Assembly (NCBI RefSeq): GCF_007859915.1 | Contig: NZ_SJPM01000002.1 | Location: 894,298-958,297 of the forward strand | Length of the DNA stretch: 64,000 bases | Reading direction: 5' to 3' | Source: Neorhodopirellula pilleata | GTDB taxonomy: Bacteria > Planctomycetota > Planctomycetia > Pirellulales > Pirellulaceae | Shown: one piece after another, positions 54,433-63,880 of the stretch | Layout: every line of letters starts with the position of its first letter | Numbering within the stretch: position 1 is the first letter of the stretch | Position numbers and translations under genes: made by a program | The notes under the pieces: model-generated | Told to the model about the DNA's origin: nothing | The model's input: only the letters and a program-made list of their open reading frames with translations | Databases searched by the model: none

Positions 54433-54666
54433 CCGTTTTCCCGTTGTCGAGTTGGGGGGGGGGGCAGCAGGATAATATACGGAAAGTAGCGTGGTGAGTC
54501 TACAGAATATGGGTGGCCCCTGAATTGGCCTAAAGACGATGCGAGGTTGCCCTCGACGCTGACGACGCGATACCAAGGTCGACTCGTGGAGTTGGAAGAT
54601 GAACGTGATGCAATCACCACACTAATTCGCGAATTGGAATCCGAACTCGATCTTCACAAAGGCAAA

Positions 54667-55473
54667 CTAGGCATCAAATGAAGTCGCCCGATGCCTGCGT
54701 CGCAGCGCCCATCCGCACACCAGGCAGCCAAGCACGGCAATGCTGGAGGGCTCGGGAACAGCCGAGGCATTGAGTCGCACGTTGTCGAAATCGACTTCCA
54801 GATCGGCCAACGGGAAAGACGGGTCCACTTGATTCAGATTGACGAGGCGAATCTGGAGCGTTTCGCCCAATTGAGCATGAGAAGTCCCCGTGTTGAAGTT
54901 GACCACACTGGTGCCAAACTGCCCTTCAGCGATCGCACCGAACAGCGAGTTATTGTCCTGAGCCAGCAACACGCCGCCAGCGAGCAAGTCCACTCGGTAT
55001 CCAGAAAATCCGTCGAGATTGAAGAATTGACCGTTCTGGGCTGTGCCGGAGGCAATGTTCCCAATATCCACTTGTAGCGAGTAGCTCGTGTTCGCCTGGA
55101 GTGTTTCGGTGAGCGTCTGTTGGAGTCCGTATTCTCCTTGTCCTCCACTTCCAAAGAAGTTGAATGCGATTGCAACCCGTTGGCCTTCGGAGGCTCCATT
55201 GGTGAAGTTGGTTGGCGGATTGGGAGTGAGCGTTCCAATGTAGTAGGTTCCACCGGCACCTCCGTTGGTGATTCCACCGGGGTCATACAAGCCCCAGCCG
55301 TTGAGAGGTCCGAAGGTGAACTCGTTGAATGGAGACTCGCCGCTGATGTCTTCAAAACCTGGATTGGTAACCGTTACAACGGCAGCATCACATCGGCCGA
55401 TCCAACATGCTGCCGCGACGGCGACAATCAACGCCAGAGACGAAGAAGTGCTTTTGGTTGGTTGGATGATCAC
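54667..55473 (-). CDS. PEP-CTERM sorting-domain protein
   Basis: This 268-residue protein starts at GTG 55473, preceded by GAGG at the right distance; the longer frame to 55563 has no such signal. It has a signal peptide (SSLALIVAVAAACWIG) and a C-terminal tripartite tail: AVPEPSSIA, a hydrophobic helix (VLGCLVCGWAL) and basic RRRHR, which is the exosortase sorting signal. The body is a beta-sandwich resembling secreted PEP-CTERM proteins of planctomycetes. It is exported and anchored or released at the surface. The divergent sigma gene starts about 195 bp away. Confidence 0.85.
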   Translation of the reverse strand: MIIQPTKSTSSSLALIVAVAAACWIGRCDAAVVTVTNPGFEDISGESPFNEFTFGPLNGWGLYDPGGITNGGAGGTYYIGTLTPNPPTNFTNGASEGQRVAIAFNFFGSGGQGEYGLQQTLTETLQANTSYSLQVDIGNIASGTAQNGQFFNLDGFSGYRVDLLAGGVLLAQDNNSLFGAIAEGQFGTSVVNFNTGTSHAQLGETLQIRLVNLNQVDPSFPLADLEVDFDNVRLNASAVPEPSSIAVLGCLVCGWALRRRHRATSFDA

Positions 55474-55667
55474 AGCAGCGACCTCTATCAGGTTTCTCGG
55501 TATGCTTGTTCTACAAATCGTTCCCCTATTGGTTAGTTCGACATTGGACAAGATTCGCGACAAAAACCCTGGTCAGAATTATTCCGACGTCCATAATGGA
55601 GGTCCGAGACGGCCAATTCCCCAGCGTTTTTGAACGAAAACAGCTATTTTACGAGAACCAACATTCC

Positions 55668-56324
55668 ATGGATTCGCTGAATGTCTCCTCGAACGCTGAG
55701 CACTCGAACGCTGAGCACTCGAACGCTGAGCACTCGTCTGGCCAATGGCGACTTCGTCTTCGTGACGGTGACAGTGAGGCAACTCGTCGGTTGTGGGACA
55801 TGTACTTTCAACGGATGGTCATGCTTGCACGCAAGCAATTGCGGGGTGTGCCTGGAGCCGTTCGTGACGAGGAGGACGTCGCTCTGAGTGCGTTCAAGAG
55901 CTTTTGCTTGGGTTTGCAGCGAGGAAAGTACGATACGGAGCATGCGTCGACCAACTTATGGCCGCTTCTGGTTACCATCACGCTTCGCAAATCGGTCGAC
56001 CAGATTCGATACGAAAACCGTCAGAAACGATCGCCAAATAGTGAGCCTGCAACTTCTCCTCGTCGAACCACGGGTCCAGTCAATGTGGAGGAGCTAATCG
56101 GTTCGGAACCTACACCAGAACAGCTCGCCTTGGCAGCCGAGTCATTCGAAAAGCTGCTCAAGATGCTTGATGCAACTGGTGACACCGACCTCAGAGAAAT
56201 CGCAGTGCAAAGCCTCGAAGGCAGCGGTCCGAGTCAGATCGCAACGGATTTGGGTTGCTCGCCTCGGACCGTGCAGCGGAAACTGAAGACGGTGAGTGCA
56301 TTGTGGGAGTCTTGCTCACAATGA
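55668..56324 (+). CDS. ECF-like RNA polymerase sigma factor
   Basis: This 218-residue protein starts at ATG 55668; the longer frame back to 55506 runs into the divergent promoter. Region 2 is recognisable (RDGDSEATRRLWDMYFQRMVMLARKQL and DEEDVALSAFKSFCLGL), and region 4 ends the protein (GSGPSQIATDLGCSPRTVQRKL). Such planctomycete sigma factors are paired with kinases in place of anti-sigma factors. The N-terminus has three copies of a 15-bp unit (NAEHS). It is coupled to the kinase gene by an ATGA overlap. Confidence 0.85.
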   Translation: MDSLNVSSNAEHSNAEHSNAEHSSGQWRLRLRDGDSEATRRLWDMYFQRMVMLARKQLRGVPGAVRDEEDVALSAFKSFCLGLQRGKYDTEHASTNLWPLLVTITLRKSVDQIRYENRQKRSPNSEPATSPRRTTGPVNVEELIGSEPTPEQLALAAESFEKLLKMLDATGDTDLREIAVQSLEGSGPSQIATDLGCSPRTVQRKLKTVSALWESCSQ

Positions 56325-58360
56325 ATGACGCGAGGGATGCAAGCCATCGGTGTGGCGACGAAGACACAAGTTTTGAACAGCTTTCTACTCAGCAAATGCT
56401 TGCGGTCAATCTTTGGTGTGATCGCTACGAGAAACTCTGGGCCAAGTCGGAACGACCAACACTCGCCGAATTCGTGCAGTCCGTTGAGCTCGAGGACGTT
56501 CATGCATTCCGGGCCCTTGCCTTGGAATTGATCACCATGGATGTGCACTACAAACGACTAGCTGGAGACTCGATTCGACTCAATGACTTTGTCGACCAAT
56601 TTCCAACTGTCGACGAGCAGGCAATCCGAGACATCTTGTTGCCAAAAACGACCACGACGGGAAGCAGCCAAACCGCATCGGGACTCGCCGAAGAAAATGA
56701 ACTGCGAAAGGGGCAACAGATCGGCGACTATGTCATCGAAGAGCGAATCGGACGTGGGGGAATGGGGAGCGTGTATCGCGCGCATCACCAATTGATGGGA
56801 CGAATCGTCGCGATCAAGGCTCTTACACTTCGCACCAGCCAAGACCCATCGAGCTTGCTTCGCTTTGAACGTGAAATCAAATCGGTCGCGAAGATGAGCC
56901 ACCCAAATGTCGTGACGGCCTATGATGCGCGCCTGCAAGATGGTTCGTTGTATCTGGTAACTGAGTGGATCCAAGGGCGTGACCTTGGCGAGATCGTACT
57001 GGAGCAGGGACCGTTACCAGTGGAGGAGGCACTGGATGTTGCGATCCAAGCTGCGAAAGGTTTGGACTATGCGCATTCGATTGGATACATTCACCGCGAT
57101 GTGAAGCCAAGCAACTTGGTGCGTGATGGCAATGGCAATGTCAAGTTGCTCGATCTTGGACTGGCCAAGCTGCTCGAACAGCGAGATGCCAACACTGGTT
57201 CAACGCCGCTGACTGCGGACCATCAAGTAGTCGGCACCGCCGAATACCTCTCTCCTGAACAGGCCAGAACTCCCAACGTCGTGGATGTCCGAACCGATAT
57301 CTACAGTCTTGGTTGCACAATGATGTTTCTGCTGACGGGAAAGCCTCCGTTCGTGGGCGAATCACCCATCGACACACTGTTGGAGCACATCAACGCCCAA
57401 CCGCCAATGCTTTGTTCAGAAATGGCAGGTCAAGCACTGCCTGATGGGCTCTCCGCGTTGGTCCATTCCATGCTGAGTAAATCTGTCGACGACCGTCCTG
57501 CTTCGATGCAGACGGTGCTCAAGAGGTTGGTTCAAATTCGCAGCCTGACTTCGAGCGATTTTGCGGCTCCCCAAGCTGGCTGGAATCTTCGCGACGGCTG
57601 GCTGCCATGGGTTGCTGTGGCCGCAATGATTTTGGCGGCGATCGGATTCGCAATTGGGCGAGGCAATTTCGGCTCGCGTTCGAGTGATATCAATGAGTCG
57701 AGCTCTTCGTCAAACCTGAGTGATGGCTTATTGTTCAACGGACGGACCAGCTATGCCGAGGTTCAAGACTTTGACGTGGAGTTAGATGGCCCAGCTATGA
57801 TCGAAGTGATCGCGACCCCGCAGACTGGCCCATTGCCATGCAACCTTGTGACTTGGGGCGGCGACGACCTGTTCGTACTGTTTGCAGGCTTCGATCAGAA
57901 ATGGGGTGTCGCATCGCTCAACGATGGAGAATCTCACCTTGAGGTCAGCCGAGATTCGTATGAAATCGGGCGCAAGTACCTTCTCGCCGCGAAGCGAAAA
58001 GGTGATCAGCTCGAGCTTTGGGTCGATGGTAGTCAAGTGCCCACGCGACGCGGGGAATACGAGCTTGTATCCAGCCGCCGATCACTTTGCTTTGGAGGAC
58101 TTCCCGATGGTCTTCTGCCAAGACACCAAGGGACAAGATTCTTCGCGGGAATTATCCACCAAGTCAGAATTTCCAAGGGCGAGGAGCTTCAACCTGCTGC
58201 ACGGGTTCACAACATCCTCGCTGTCGAATCTTCGACTGTCGGCATGTTTGACCTCTCCGAAGGAGAAGGCGCGGAAGCGAAATCAACCGTCAACGGATTC
58301 CGCGTTCAACTGATTGACACTCAATGGGAACGAGAATTTCAGACCCAAAAACAACCATAG
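56321..58360 (+). CDS. Membrane Ser/Thr protein kinase paired with the sigma factor
   Basis: This 679-residue protein starts at ATG 56321, overlapping the sigma stop (ATGA). Kinase domain at about 138-400: glycine loop GRGGMGSVY, the Lys in VAIKAL at 166, HRDVKPSN at 258, and DLG at 278 in place of DFG. One transmembrane helix at about 427-447 (WVAVAAMILAAIGFAIG). The extracytoplasmic C-terminal part (about 470-679) is a LamG/concanavalin-like sandwich (GLLFNGRTSYAEVQDFDVELDG), which could sense a polysaccharide or surface ligand. It probably controls the sigma factor by phosphorylation. Confidence 0.87.
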   Translation: MNDARDASHRCGDEDTSFEQLSTQQMLAVNLWCDRYEKLWAKSERPTLAEFVQSVELEDVHAFRALALELITMDVHYKRLAGDSIRLNDFVDQFPTVDEQAIRDILLPKTTTTGSSQTASGLAEENELRKGQQIGDYVIEERIGRGGMGSVYRAHHQLMGRIVAIKALTLRTSQDPSSLLRFEREIKSVAKMSHPNVVTAYDARLQDGSLYLVTEWIQGRDLGEIVLEQGPLPVEEALDVAIQAAKGLDYAHSIGYIHRDVKPSNLVRDGNGNVKLLDLGLAKLLEQRDANTGSTPLTADHQVVGTAEYLSPEQARTPNVVDVRTDIYSLGCTMMFLLTGKPPFVGESPIDTLLEHINAQPPMLCSEMAGQALPDGLSALVHSMLSKSVDDRPASMQTVLKRLVQIRSLTSSDFAAPQAGWNLRDGWLPWVAVAAMILAAIGFAIGRGNFGSRSSDINESSSSSNLSDGLLFNGRTSYAEVQDFDVELDGPAMIEVIATPQTGPLPCNLVTWGGDDLFVLFAGFDQKWGVASLNDGESHLEVSRDSYEIGRKYLLAAKRKGDQLELWVDGSQVPTRRGEYELVSSRRSLCFGGLPDGLLPRHQGTRFFAGIIHQVRISKGEELQPAARVHNILAVESSTVGMFDLSEGEGAEAKSTVNGFRVQLIDTQWEREFQTQKQP

Positions 58361-58361
58361 G

Positions 58362-58895
58362 GTCGGCTCACGCCGGGGTCAGGCCGGGTTTTCGGTTTTC
58401 GCGAGTCACTGGGTTCCCGCACCGACGCGACCAAATCATCGCGATCTTCCGGCACAATTCGGTTTGGCATATCCGGGGAAATCGTCTAGGTTGGTTCACT
58501 GATCGACGAAGCGGATGGCCGAGTCGACGAGCCAAAGGCATCCGATCAACAACCTCAAACGCTCCCTGGCCCTGAAAACCGAAAACCCAGCCTGACCCCG
58601 GCGAAGCCATTCCAGCACGATCGGCCAAGCCGGCTACGGAAGTCGGCTCACGCCGGGGTCAGGCTGGGTTTTCGGTTTTCGCGAGTCACTGGGTTCCCGC
58701 ACCGACGCGACCAAATCATCGCGATCTTCCGGCACAATTCGGTTTGGCATATCCGGGGAAATCGTCTAGATTGGTTCACTGATCGACGAAGCGGATGGCC
58801 GAGTCGACGAGCCAAAGGCATCCGATCAACAACCTCAAACGCTCCCTGGCCCTGAAAACCGAAAACCCAGCCTGACCCCGGCGAAGCCATTCCAG
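58362..58895 (+). repeat. Two direct 280-bp REP-like units
   Basis: Copies start at 58362 and 58642; they differ by very few bases. Each copy is internally palindromic: CCGGGGTCAGGCTGGGTTTT near the left pairs with AAAACCCAGCCTGACCCCGG near the right. Small minus-strand frames inside are a by-product of the palindrome. The intact RAYT transposase gene lies 420 bp away, and RAYTs act on REP palindromes. Confidence 0.8.
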
Positions 58896-59115
58896 GGTGT
58901 GCCGGGATAAAACCGGTTTTGGATAGAGAATGAAAGTTTCTTACGAAGAACGATTAGCTGTTACCGACCGAATTACGGTCGTACTTTTTGCCGAATTAGG
59001 ACTGTAGGGTTTTGGGGGTGCTGGAGAGCCTTTTGCCGAATTGCTGAGAATTTTGGAGAAGGGATTCGGGGCGCGTGCGACGTGGCGGACCTCATGGGCT
59101 GGCCGCGCATGAAAA

Positions 59116-59148
59116 AAGTGCGATCACTGCGGTTGAGTGATCGCACTT
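59116..59148 (-). terminator. Perfect 13-bp hairpin with T run on the minus strand
   Basis: AAGTGCGATCACT (59116-59128) pairs exactly with AGTGATCGCACTT (59136-59148) around a 7-nt loop. On the minus strand the hairpin is followed by six T residues, like an intrinsic terminator for leftward transcription. The gene served by it is not obvious, so it may be part of the RAYT-associated structure. The rest of 58896-59312 holds no gene I can support. Confidence 0.5.
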
Positions 59149-59312
59149 AAGCGTCGAGGTTCGATGTGCTGAGTCGGCTAGGTCGGTGACTCCACACGGC
59201 CCCGGTCAGCCATGATCTTGGGGACATAGCACCGCAGAGGCTATTGACTTGGCACCCTGTAGCGGTAATCATGACGGGGTCGAGTTTGCTGAGTTGGTAA
59301 CCACTGAGGTGC

Positions 59313-60443
59313 GTGATGGCACGGATGAGTCGAGCGGAAGTTTTTGATCCGGGCGAAGTCGCGGTCGGACACGTGTTTAGCCGTACCGTCAGACGGTGCT
59401 TTCTCATGGGCGATGATCCTGTCTCTGGGAAGAACTTCGACCATCGCAAACGCTGGATCGAGGAATATTTGCAGCAATTCGCGGCGTATTTCGGAATCGA
59501 TCTGCTTTGCTATAGTTTGCTTTCAAATCATTTCCATTTGATTCTTAGGTCTCGACCGGACGTCGTTGCGACTTGGAGCGATGAAGAAGTTGCCCGTCGT
59601 TGGATGATGCTGTGCCCCAGCCATCGCAAGGCGGACGGGTCGCCGATGGAACCGACCCAACCGGAGATCAACTCCATCGCCGGTTGTCCGGTTAAGCGTG
59701 AAGAGATTCGCCGTCGTTTGAGTGATCTGAGTTGGTGGATGCGGTTGCTGTGCCAGCGTGTGGCAATGCGGGCCAACCGTGAGGACGAAGAACACGGTCG
59801 CTTTTTCCAGGATCGATACAAGGCGACTCGGCTCACCGATGAGGCATCTGTGTTGGCTTGTGCGGCTTATGTGGATCTCAATCCGATTCGGGCGGCGATG
59901 TGCGAGCGGCTCGAAGACAGCGATTTCACCTCGGCTCAGCGGCGAATCCAGGCCGAGCATGAAGAAGTTCACGAAACGCCACCCGACGAAGCGACACGTC
60001 ACGAAACGCCACCCGACGAAGCCACGGGCGAGCGATCCGAACCGATCGCGAAATTGCGGCATCGTCGCGATTCGTTTCTGTCGCCTGTTTCGATCGACGA
60101 GCTGCTTGATCCGATCGGCCCGTGTGGCAGTGCCAAGCCGGAGCGTTGCAGTGACAAAGGATTCTTAGCGATGTCGCTGGCGGACTACTTGGAACTATTG
60201 GACTGGACGGCCCGTCAGGCGGCCCCAGGCAAACGTGGCAAGACACCCGCAAGTGTCCCGTCCCTTCTCCAGCGACTCGGTTTGGATCAAGCGTCTTGGT
60301 GTGAGTTGGTTAGCGACTTCGGCAAGCTGTTCTGCACCGTTGCTGGTAGCCCCGACAGTGTCGACTCCATGCGGAGTCACGGCACTCATCGACGTTATCA
60401 TTTGCGTCGCCGGGCACGCGAGCTATTCGCGGTCACGGACTAA
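59313..60443 (+). CDS. RAYT (REP-associated tyrosine transposase)
   Basis: This 376-residue protein is of the IS200/IS605-like Y1 type: HUH motif at H73-F-H75 (LLSNHFHLILR) and catalytic Y169 in GRFFQDRYKATRL. RAYTs cut and rejoin single-stranded REP DNA. The first codons GTG ATG are followed by ATG at 59325 in MSRAEVFDP, so the start may be any of these. A 30-bp tandem duplication gives the repeat HETPPDEATRHETPPDEAT near residues 215-235. No end sequences of a classical IS are seen; the 280-bp palindromic units nearby are likely substrates. Confidence 0.85.
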   Translation: MMARMSRAEVFDPGEVAVGHVFSRTVRRCFLMGDDPVSGKNFDHRKRWIEEYLQQFAAYFGIDLLCYSLLSNHFHLILRSRPDVVATWSDEEVARRWMMLCPSHRKADGSPMEPTQPEINSIAGCPVKREEIRRRLSDLSWWMRLLCQRVAMRANREDEEHGRFFQDRYKATRLTDEASVLACAAYVDLNPIRAAMCERLEDSDFTSAQRRIQAEHEEVHETPPDEATRHETPPDEATGERSEPIAKLRHRRDSFLSPVSIDELLDPIGPCGSAKPERCSDKGFLAMSLADYLELLDWTARQAAPGKRGKTPASVPSLLQRLGLDQASWCELVSDFGKLFCTVAGSPDSVDSMRSHGTHRRYHLRRRARELFAVTD

Positions 60444-60589
60444 GGTCCGGGATCAGCATCTTATTTGCTTCAGCTCATCGGCCCAACAGGCCGATCGTGG
60501 ATGAGGCATGCACTTTTCTCGTCGCAAACGCCGGCAGACCCGGCAAAACCAAAGCTGTCGACGCTTCGGTGCAGGCGACTGTTGTTGAA

Positions 60590-62074
60590 TCAGGGATGTA
60601 GCTTTGTTGAGCTACATGCGGATAGACTGGCAAAGTGTCGTGTCCCCAAGCTCCCGCCATTTTGCATGATGCCCAAAATTCGCGAAACGACCTCTGGATT
60701 TGCACTGGTAATGTTACTTTCTTCGCCGGGGTCGGATTCAAGATCGAACAGTTGCATCGGAGCGTTCGGTTTCTTTAGCACTTCGTAGCGGACCGCTTTC
60801 CACTTTCCCATCCGCACCGCGATCCGTCCGCCACGCTCATGGAATTCCCAATACAGATACGGATGGTCTGCCTGCGTCTCATTGCCTAGAAGGGTAGGCA
60901 AAATGGAAATGCCGTCCGTATTGCTCGGTGCTGGAAGTCCGACCAGTTCGGTAAACGTTGGAACCATATCCCAGAAGGCGGAAATATGATCCGACTCGGA
61001 ACCAGCGGCGATTTTCCCTGGCCAGTATGCAATCATCGGCACATGCACACCGCCGTCATACAGATCGCGTTTGTGACCACGAAACGGTCCATTGCTGTTG
61101 AAGAAACTTGGATCGGCTCCGCCTTCCTGGTGGGCTCCGTTGTCAGACGAAAAAATGATCAGCGTTCTATCAGCAATATCGAGTTCCTCGCACTTCGCAA
61201 CGATTTCACCCACCTGGTCGTCCAGCAAGGTAATCATCGCTGCGAATGCGGCGCGGGGTTTTGCTTGCGACTGATAGGGCCCATTGCGGAAGTTCGGCCC
61301 ATCATCAACGCCGCGATACTGCTTGGGTTCATCAAAGTGATCACTGAACCGATTCATGTACTTTTCCGGAGCCGCCAATTCGGCATGGGGAATGATGGAG
61401 GCCACGTAGGCAAAGAACGGCTGGTCCCTATTGTCCTCAATGAATTGGAGGGTCTTCTCGTGAATCAGAGTCGGGGCATAAGTTCCTTTGGCCGTTCCAG
61501 CGTTGTCCTGTAACACCACCTTTTGGACATTGTCCCAAAGGTGGTGCGGATAGTAATGATGCCCCAGACGCTGGCAGTTGTAACCATAGAAAACATCGAA
61601 GCCCTGTTTCAAAGGCTCGCCCTCAGAACCAGGGAAACCGAGTCCCCATTTACCAAACACGCCACTGACGTAGCCAGCCTCTTTCAGAATCTCCGGGAGC
61701 ATTACTACCTCTGCAGGCATCGGATGCTGGCCTTCCGGCATGATTTCCTTGTTGCCGCGCACAAAGGTGTGGCCGGTATGCTGTCCGGTCAGCAGCGCGG
61801 ATCGCGACGGTGCGCAGACCGTGCTGCCGGAATAGTGGTTCGAAAAGAACATCCCCTTCGCTTTCAACGCATCAATGTTCGGGGTCTTAAAATGCTGCTG
61901 CCCTAAGCAACTCAAGTCGCCATATCCCAAATCATCGGCAAGTACATAGATGATATTTGGGGGCGTCATGCGCACCTCGGAAGAGCCTTCGGATGTTTTC
62001 TCCTGTGCATAAGAATGCGCACCCATCGCGATACACATGAAGGCGGCGACAACATGCTGATGACGGTATTTCAT
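60590..62074 (-). CDS. Secreted type I sulfatase (arylsulfatase)
   Basis: This 494-residue protein has a signal peptide (VVAAFMCIAMGAHSYAQ). The catalytic motif CAPSR begins at C87, the residue converted to formylglycine by a maturase encoded elsewhere. Calcium ligands appear as ADDLGYGD (D47, D48), and the HTGHTFVRGN and SSDNGAHQEGG segments are standard for the family. It would remove sulfate from algal polysaccharides, a frequent planctomycete trait. Single gene, convergent with the RAYT. Confidence 0.93.
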   Translation of the reverse strand: MKYRHQHVVAAFMCIAMGAHSYAQEKTSEGSSEVRMTPPNIIYVLADDLGYGDLSCLGQQHFKTPNIDALKAKGMFFSNHYSGSTVCAPSRSALLTGQHTGHTFVRGNKEIMPEGQHPMPAEVVMLPEILKEAGYVSGVFGKWGLGFPGSEGEPLKQGFDVFYGYNCQRLGHHYYPHHLWDNVQKVVLQDNAGTAKGTYAPTLIHEKTLQFIEDNRDQPFFAYVASIIPHAELAAPEKYMNRFSDHFDEPKQYRGVDDGPNFRNGPYQSQAKPRAAFAAMITLLDDQVGEIVAKCEELDIADRTLIIFSSDNGAHQEGGADPSFFNSNGPFRGHKRDLYDGGVHVPMIAYWPGKIAAGSESDHISAFWDMVPTFTELVGLPAPSNTDGISILPTLLGNETQADHPYLYWEFHERGGRIAVRMGKWKAVRYEVLKKPNAPMQLFDLESDPGEESNITSANPEVVSRILGIMQNGGSLGTRHFASLSACSSTKLHP

Positions 62075-62101
62075 TTCAGTTTCCTATTTCTATTTAATTT
62101 A

Positions 62102-62180
62102 GCATCGTCGGGACAATAAGTGGGATAGGCTTCCAGCCTGTCTAGGAGTACACGACAGGCTGGAAGCCTATCCCACGTAT
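62102..62180. repeat. Palindrome of the GCATCG...AATAAGTGG family
   Basis: GCATCGTCGGGACAATAAGT opens the element, and TAGGCTTCCAGCCTGTC pairs with GACAGGCTGGAAGCCTA. It shares the AATAAGTGG and AGGCTTCCAGCCT blocks with the element at 5904-6240. It lies just upstream of the sulfatase start on the opposite strand. Confidence 0.65.
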
Positions 62181-62406
62181 TTTGGTGAGTTGGAACAGAA
62201 TAATGTACCGACTCAGAGTGCGGGGCGTACCTTCCAGGTGCAATACTGAAGGAAACAGGTCACACCAGGCAGGTGTGACCTATAAGGAGATTGCAAGAAT
62301 CCCTATCACAAACACAGCTTTGTCCACTATGATAACTCTATTCTGCCGTATTGGCCTTCTTATGTCCCTAGCACCGTTTTCGGGTGCATTTCCCCAGGAA
62401 AGATCA

Positions 62407-63561
62407 ATGAAGCGTCCTTCTTCCCACTCCGGTTTCACATTGGTGGAACTACTCGTAGTCATCGCCATCATCGGCGTCCTTGTCGGTTTATTGCTTCCCG
62501 CTGTGCAGGCAGCCCGAGAAGCCGCACGGCGGATGAGTTGCAGCAACAATTTCAAGCAGATCGGGCTTGGCATTCACAACTATCACGCAGCCTACGATCA
62601 ACTGCCTACTCACGGTGGCGGAACCGTTGGCAACGGTGGTAACACTAACCGATTGCGTTTGAGCATGCTTGTTGGCATCACGCCGTTCGTTGAGCAACAG
62701 GCGATTTGGGAGCAAATTAGCAACCCGACCGGTGGCTTCCCATCGATGGGGCCCGTCCCTTGGGATTCAGCCTACAAGCCCTGGGTCACCGAATTGCCCG
62801 CCTTTCGCTGCCCAAGCGATCCGGGGGTTGGGTTGCCCGCCTTGGCTCGTTCCAACTACGCTGCATGTGTTGGAGACACCATTTATTTGGTGCACTCAGG
62901 AGGGCGAAACCAGGATGGAAATTGGGACTACCAAGATGCAGCCATGACCGATTTTGACGAACAAAATGGCACCGGCGGTACGGGCCAATCAGCCGCTGCG
63001 AGTGTTGCACGCTCAACCAACCGTGGATTCTTCTGGATACGGAATACAATGAAATTCCGCGACTGCTTAGATGGTTTGGCTAACACCGTAGCCATGGGAG
63101 AGATCGTGACCAGCATCGGTACCAACGAGAACATCGCTGATGTATCGACAGGACGCGATGAAACCCTGCACGCCAATCCAAGCTTGTGCGAGACCCCAAT
63201 TGATCCAACGCGTCCCCAGTTTTTTACTGGCGGTGTTCTCTCGGATTTTCTTAGCCGAGGCTATCGATGGGCTGATTGCGAAATCGTTTACACGTCGGTC
63301 CAAACCATTTTGCCCCCCAACAGCATTTCGTGCGTAATGGGAACAAATGATATAAACCAGGGAGTTTCAAGCGTGGGCAGTCGGCACCAGGGGGGCGCTC
63401 ATGTCCTGATGGGCGACGGTGCAGTGAAGTTCATTACCGACAGCATCGAGGCGGGCAATAAAGCCGCTGCACCCGCAGGTGCGGGCGAACAGAGCAAGTA
63501 TGGCTTGTGGGGCTCGTTGGGGACTCGGGCCTCGAAGGAAGTCATCAGCACAGACTTTTAA
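62407..63561 (+). CDS. DUF1559 pilin-like secreted protein
   Basis: This 384-residue protein starts at ATG 62407; the longer frame (to 62182) has no coding character. It has a type IV pilin-like N-terminus with the prepilin peptidase site after Gly in [19 protein letters not shown] and the [24 protein letters not shown] segment typical of DUF1559, then the C-terminal [13 protein letters not shown] motif. Planctomycetes carry dozens of paralogs, and their role (pseudopilus or cell-surface) is not settled. A perfect hairpin follows 29 bp after the stop. Confidence 0.88.
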   Translation: MKRPSSHSGFTLVELLVVIAIIGVLVGLLLPAVQAAREAARRMSCSNNFKQIGLGIHNYHAAYDQLPTHGGGTVGNGGNTNRLRLSMLVGITPFVEQQAIWEQISNPTGGFPSMGPVPWDSAYKPWVTELPAFRCPSDPGVGLPALARSNYAACVGDTIYLVHSGGRNQDGNWDYQDAAMTDFDEQNGTGGTGQSAAASVARSTNRGFFWIRNTMKFRDCLDGLANTVAMGEIVTSIGTNENIADVSTGRDETLHANPSLCETPIDPTRPQFFTGGVLSDFLSRGYRWADCEIVYTSVQTILPPNSISCVMGTNDINQGVSSVGSRHQGGAHVLMGDGAVKFITDSIEAGNKAAAPAGAGEQSKYGLWGSLGTRASKEVISTDF

Positions 63562-63590
63562 GTATCGGGCTTTGCCTGCACTGTCATGGT

Positions 63591-63645
63591 GTAGTGGACG
63601 AGGCAACGAGTCACGGCATGAAGGACTCGTTGCCTCGTCCACTAC
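63591..63645. terminator. Perfect 22-bp hairpin after the DUF1559 gene
   Basis: GTAGTGGACGAGGCAACGAG and TC (63591-63612) pairs exactly with the reverse complement at 63624-63645 around an 11-nt loop. It is placed like a terminator, 29 bp after the stop, but no T run follows. It may instead be a repetitive palindrome. Confidence 0.5.
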
Positions 63646-63706
63646 ATTCAAATCGGAAACTTAATTTCCGATCGAGCCCTAATTTGATGCCTATTCGTTA
63701 GGCGAT

Positions 63707-63880
63707 CTAGTTGTTGTTATGCTTGACACCCGTACTCTTTGACCAGAAGTACGCGCCCTTTGAATTGGGATCTATTTCGACTGGTGCATCGTATTCCAAT
63801 GCAATCACGGTATCTTTCGGATCAGGTGCAATCGCTGGCACTTCAATCGTCGTGATGTGGCCGCTTGCATCATCCCGCAT
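63707..63880 (-). pseudogene. Glycosidase-like C-terminal remnant at the window's edge
   Basis: On the minus strand a 57-residue open frame begins at ATG 63880 and reads HITTIEVPAIAPDPKDTVIA, which resembles the end of secreted alpha-L-fucosidase-type proteins (VPA-APDPIDTVIVLE). A stop lies in frame one codon upstream of the ATG, so the fragment is not a whole gene. The rest may lie in another frame or beyond the window. Family assignment is tentative. Confidence 0.35.

Noticed and set aside
58368..58890. Two near-identical minus-strand ORFs in the REP-like units
   Set aside because: They repeat with the 280-bp unit and have no family match; they are a by-product of the palindrome.
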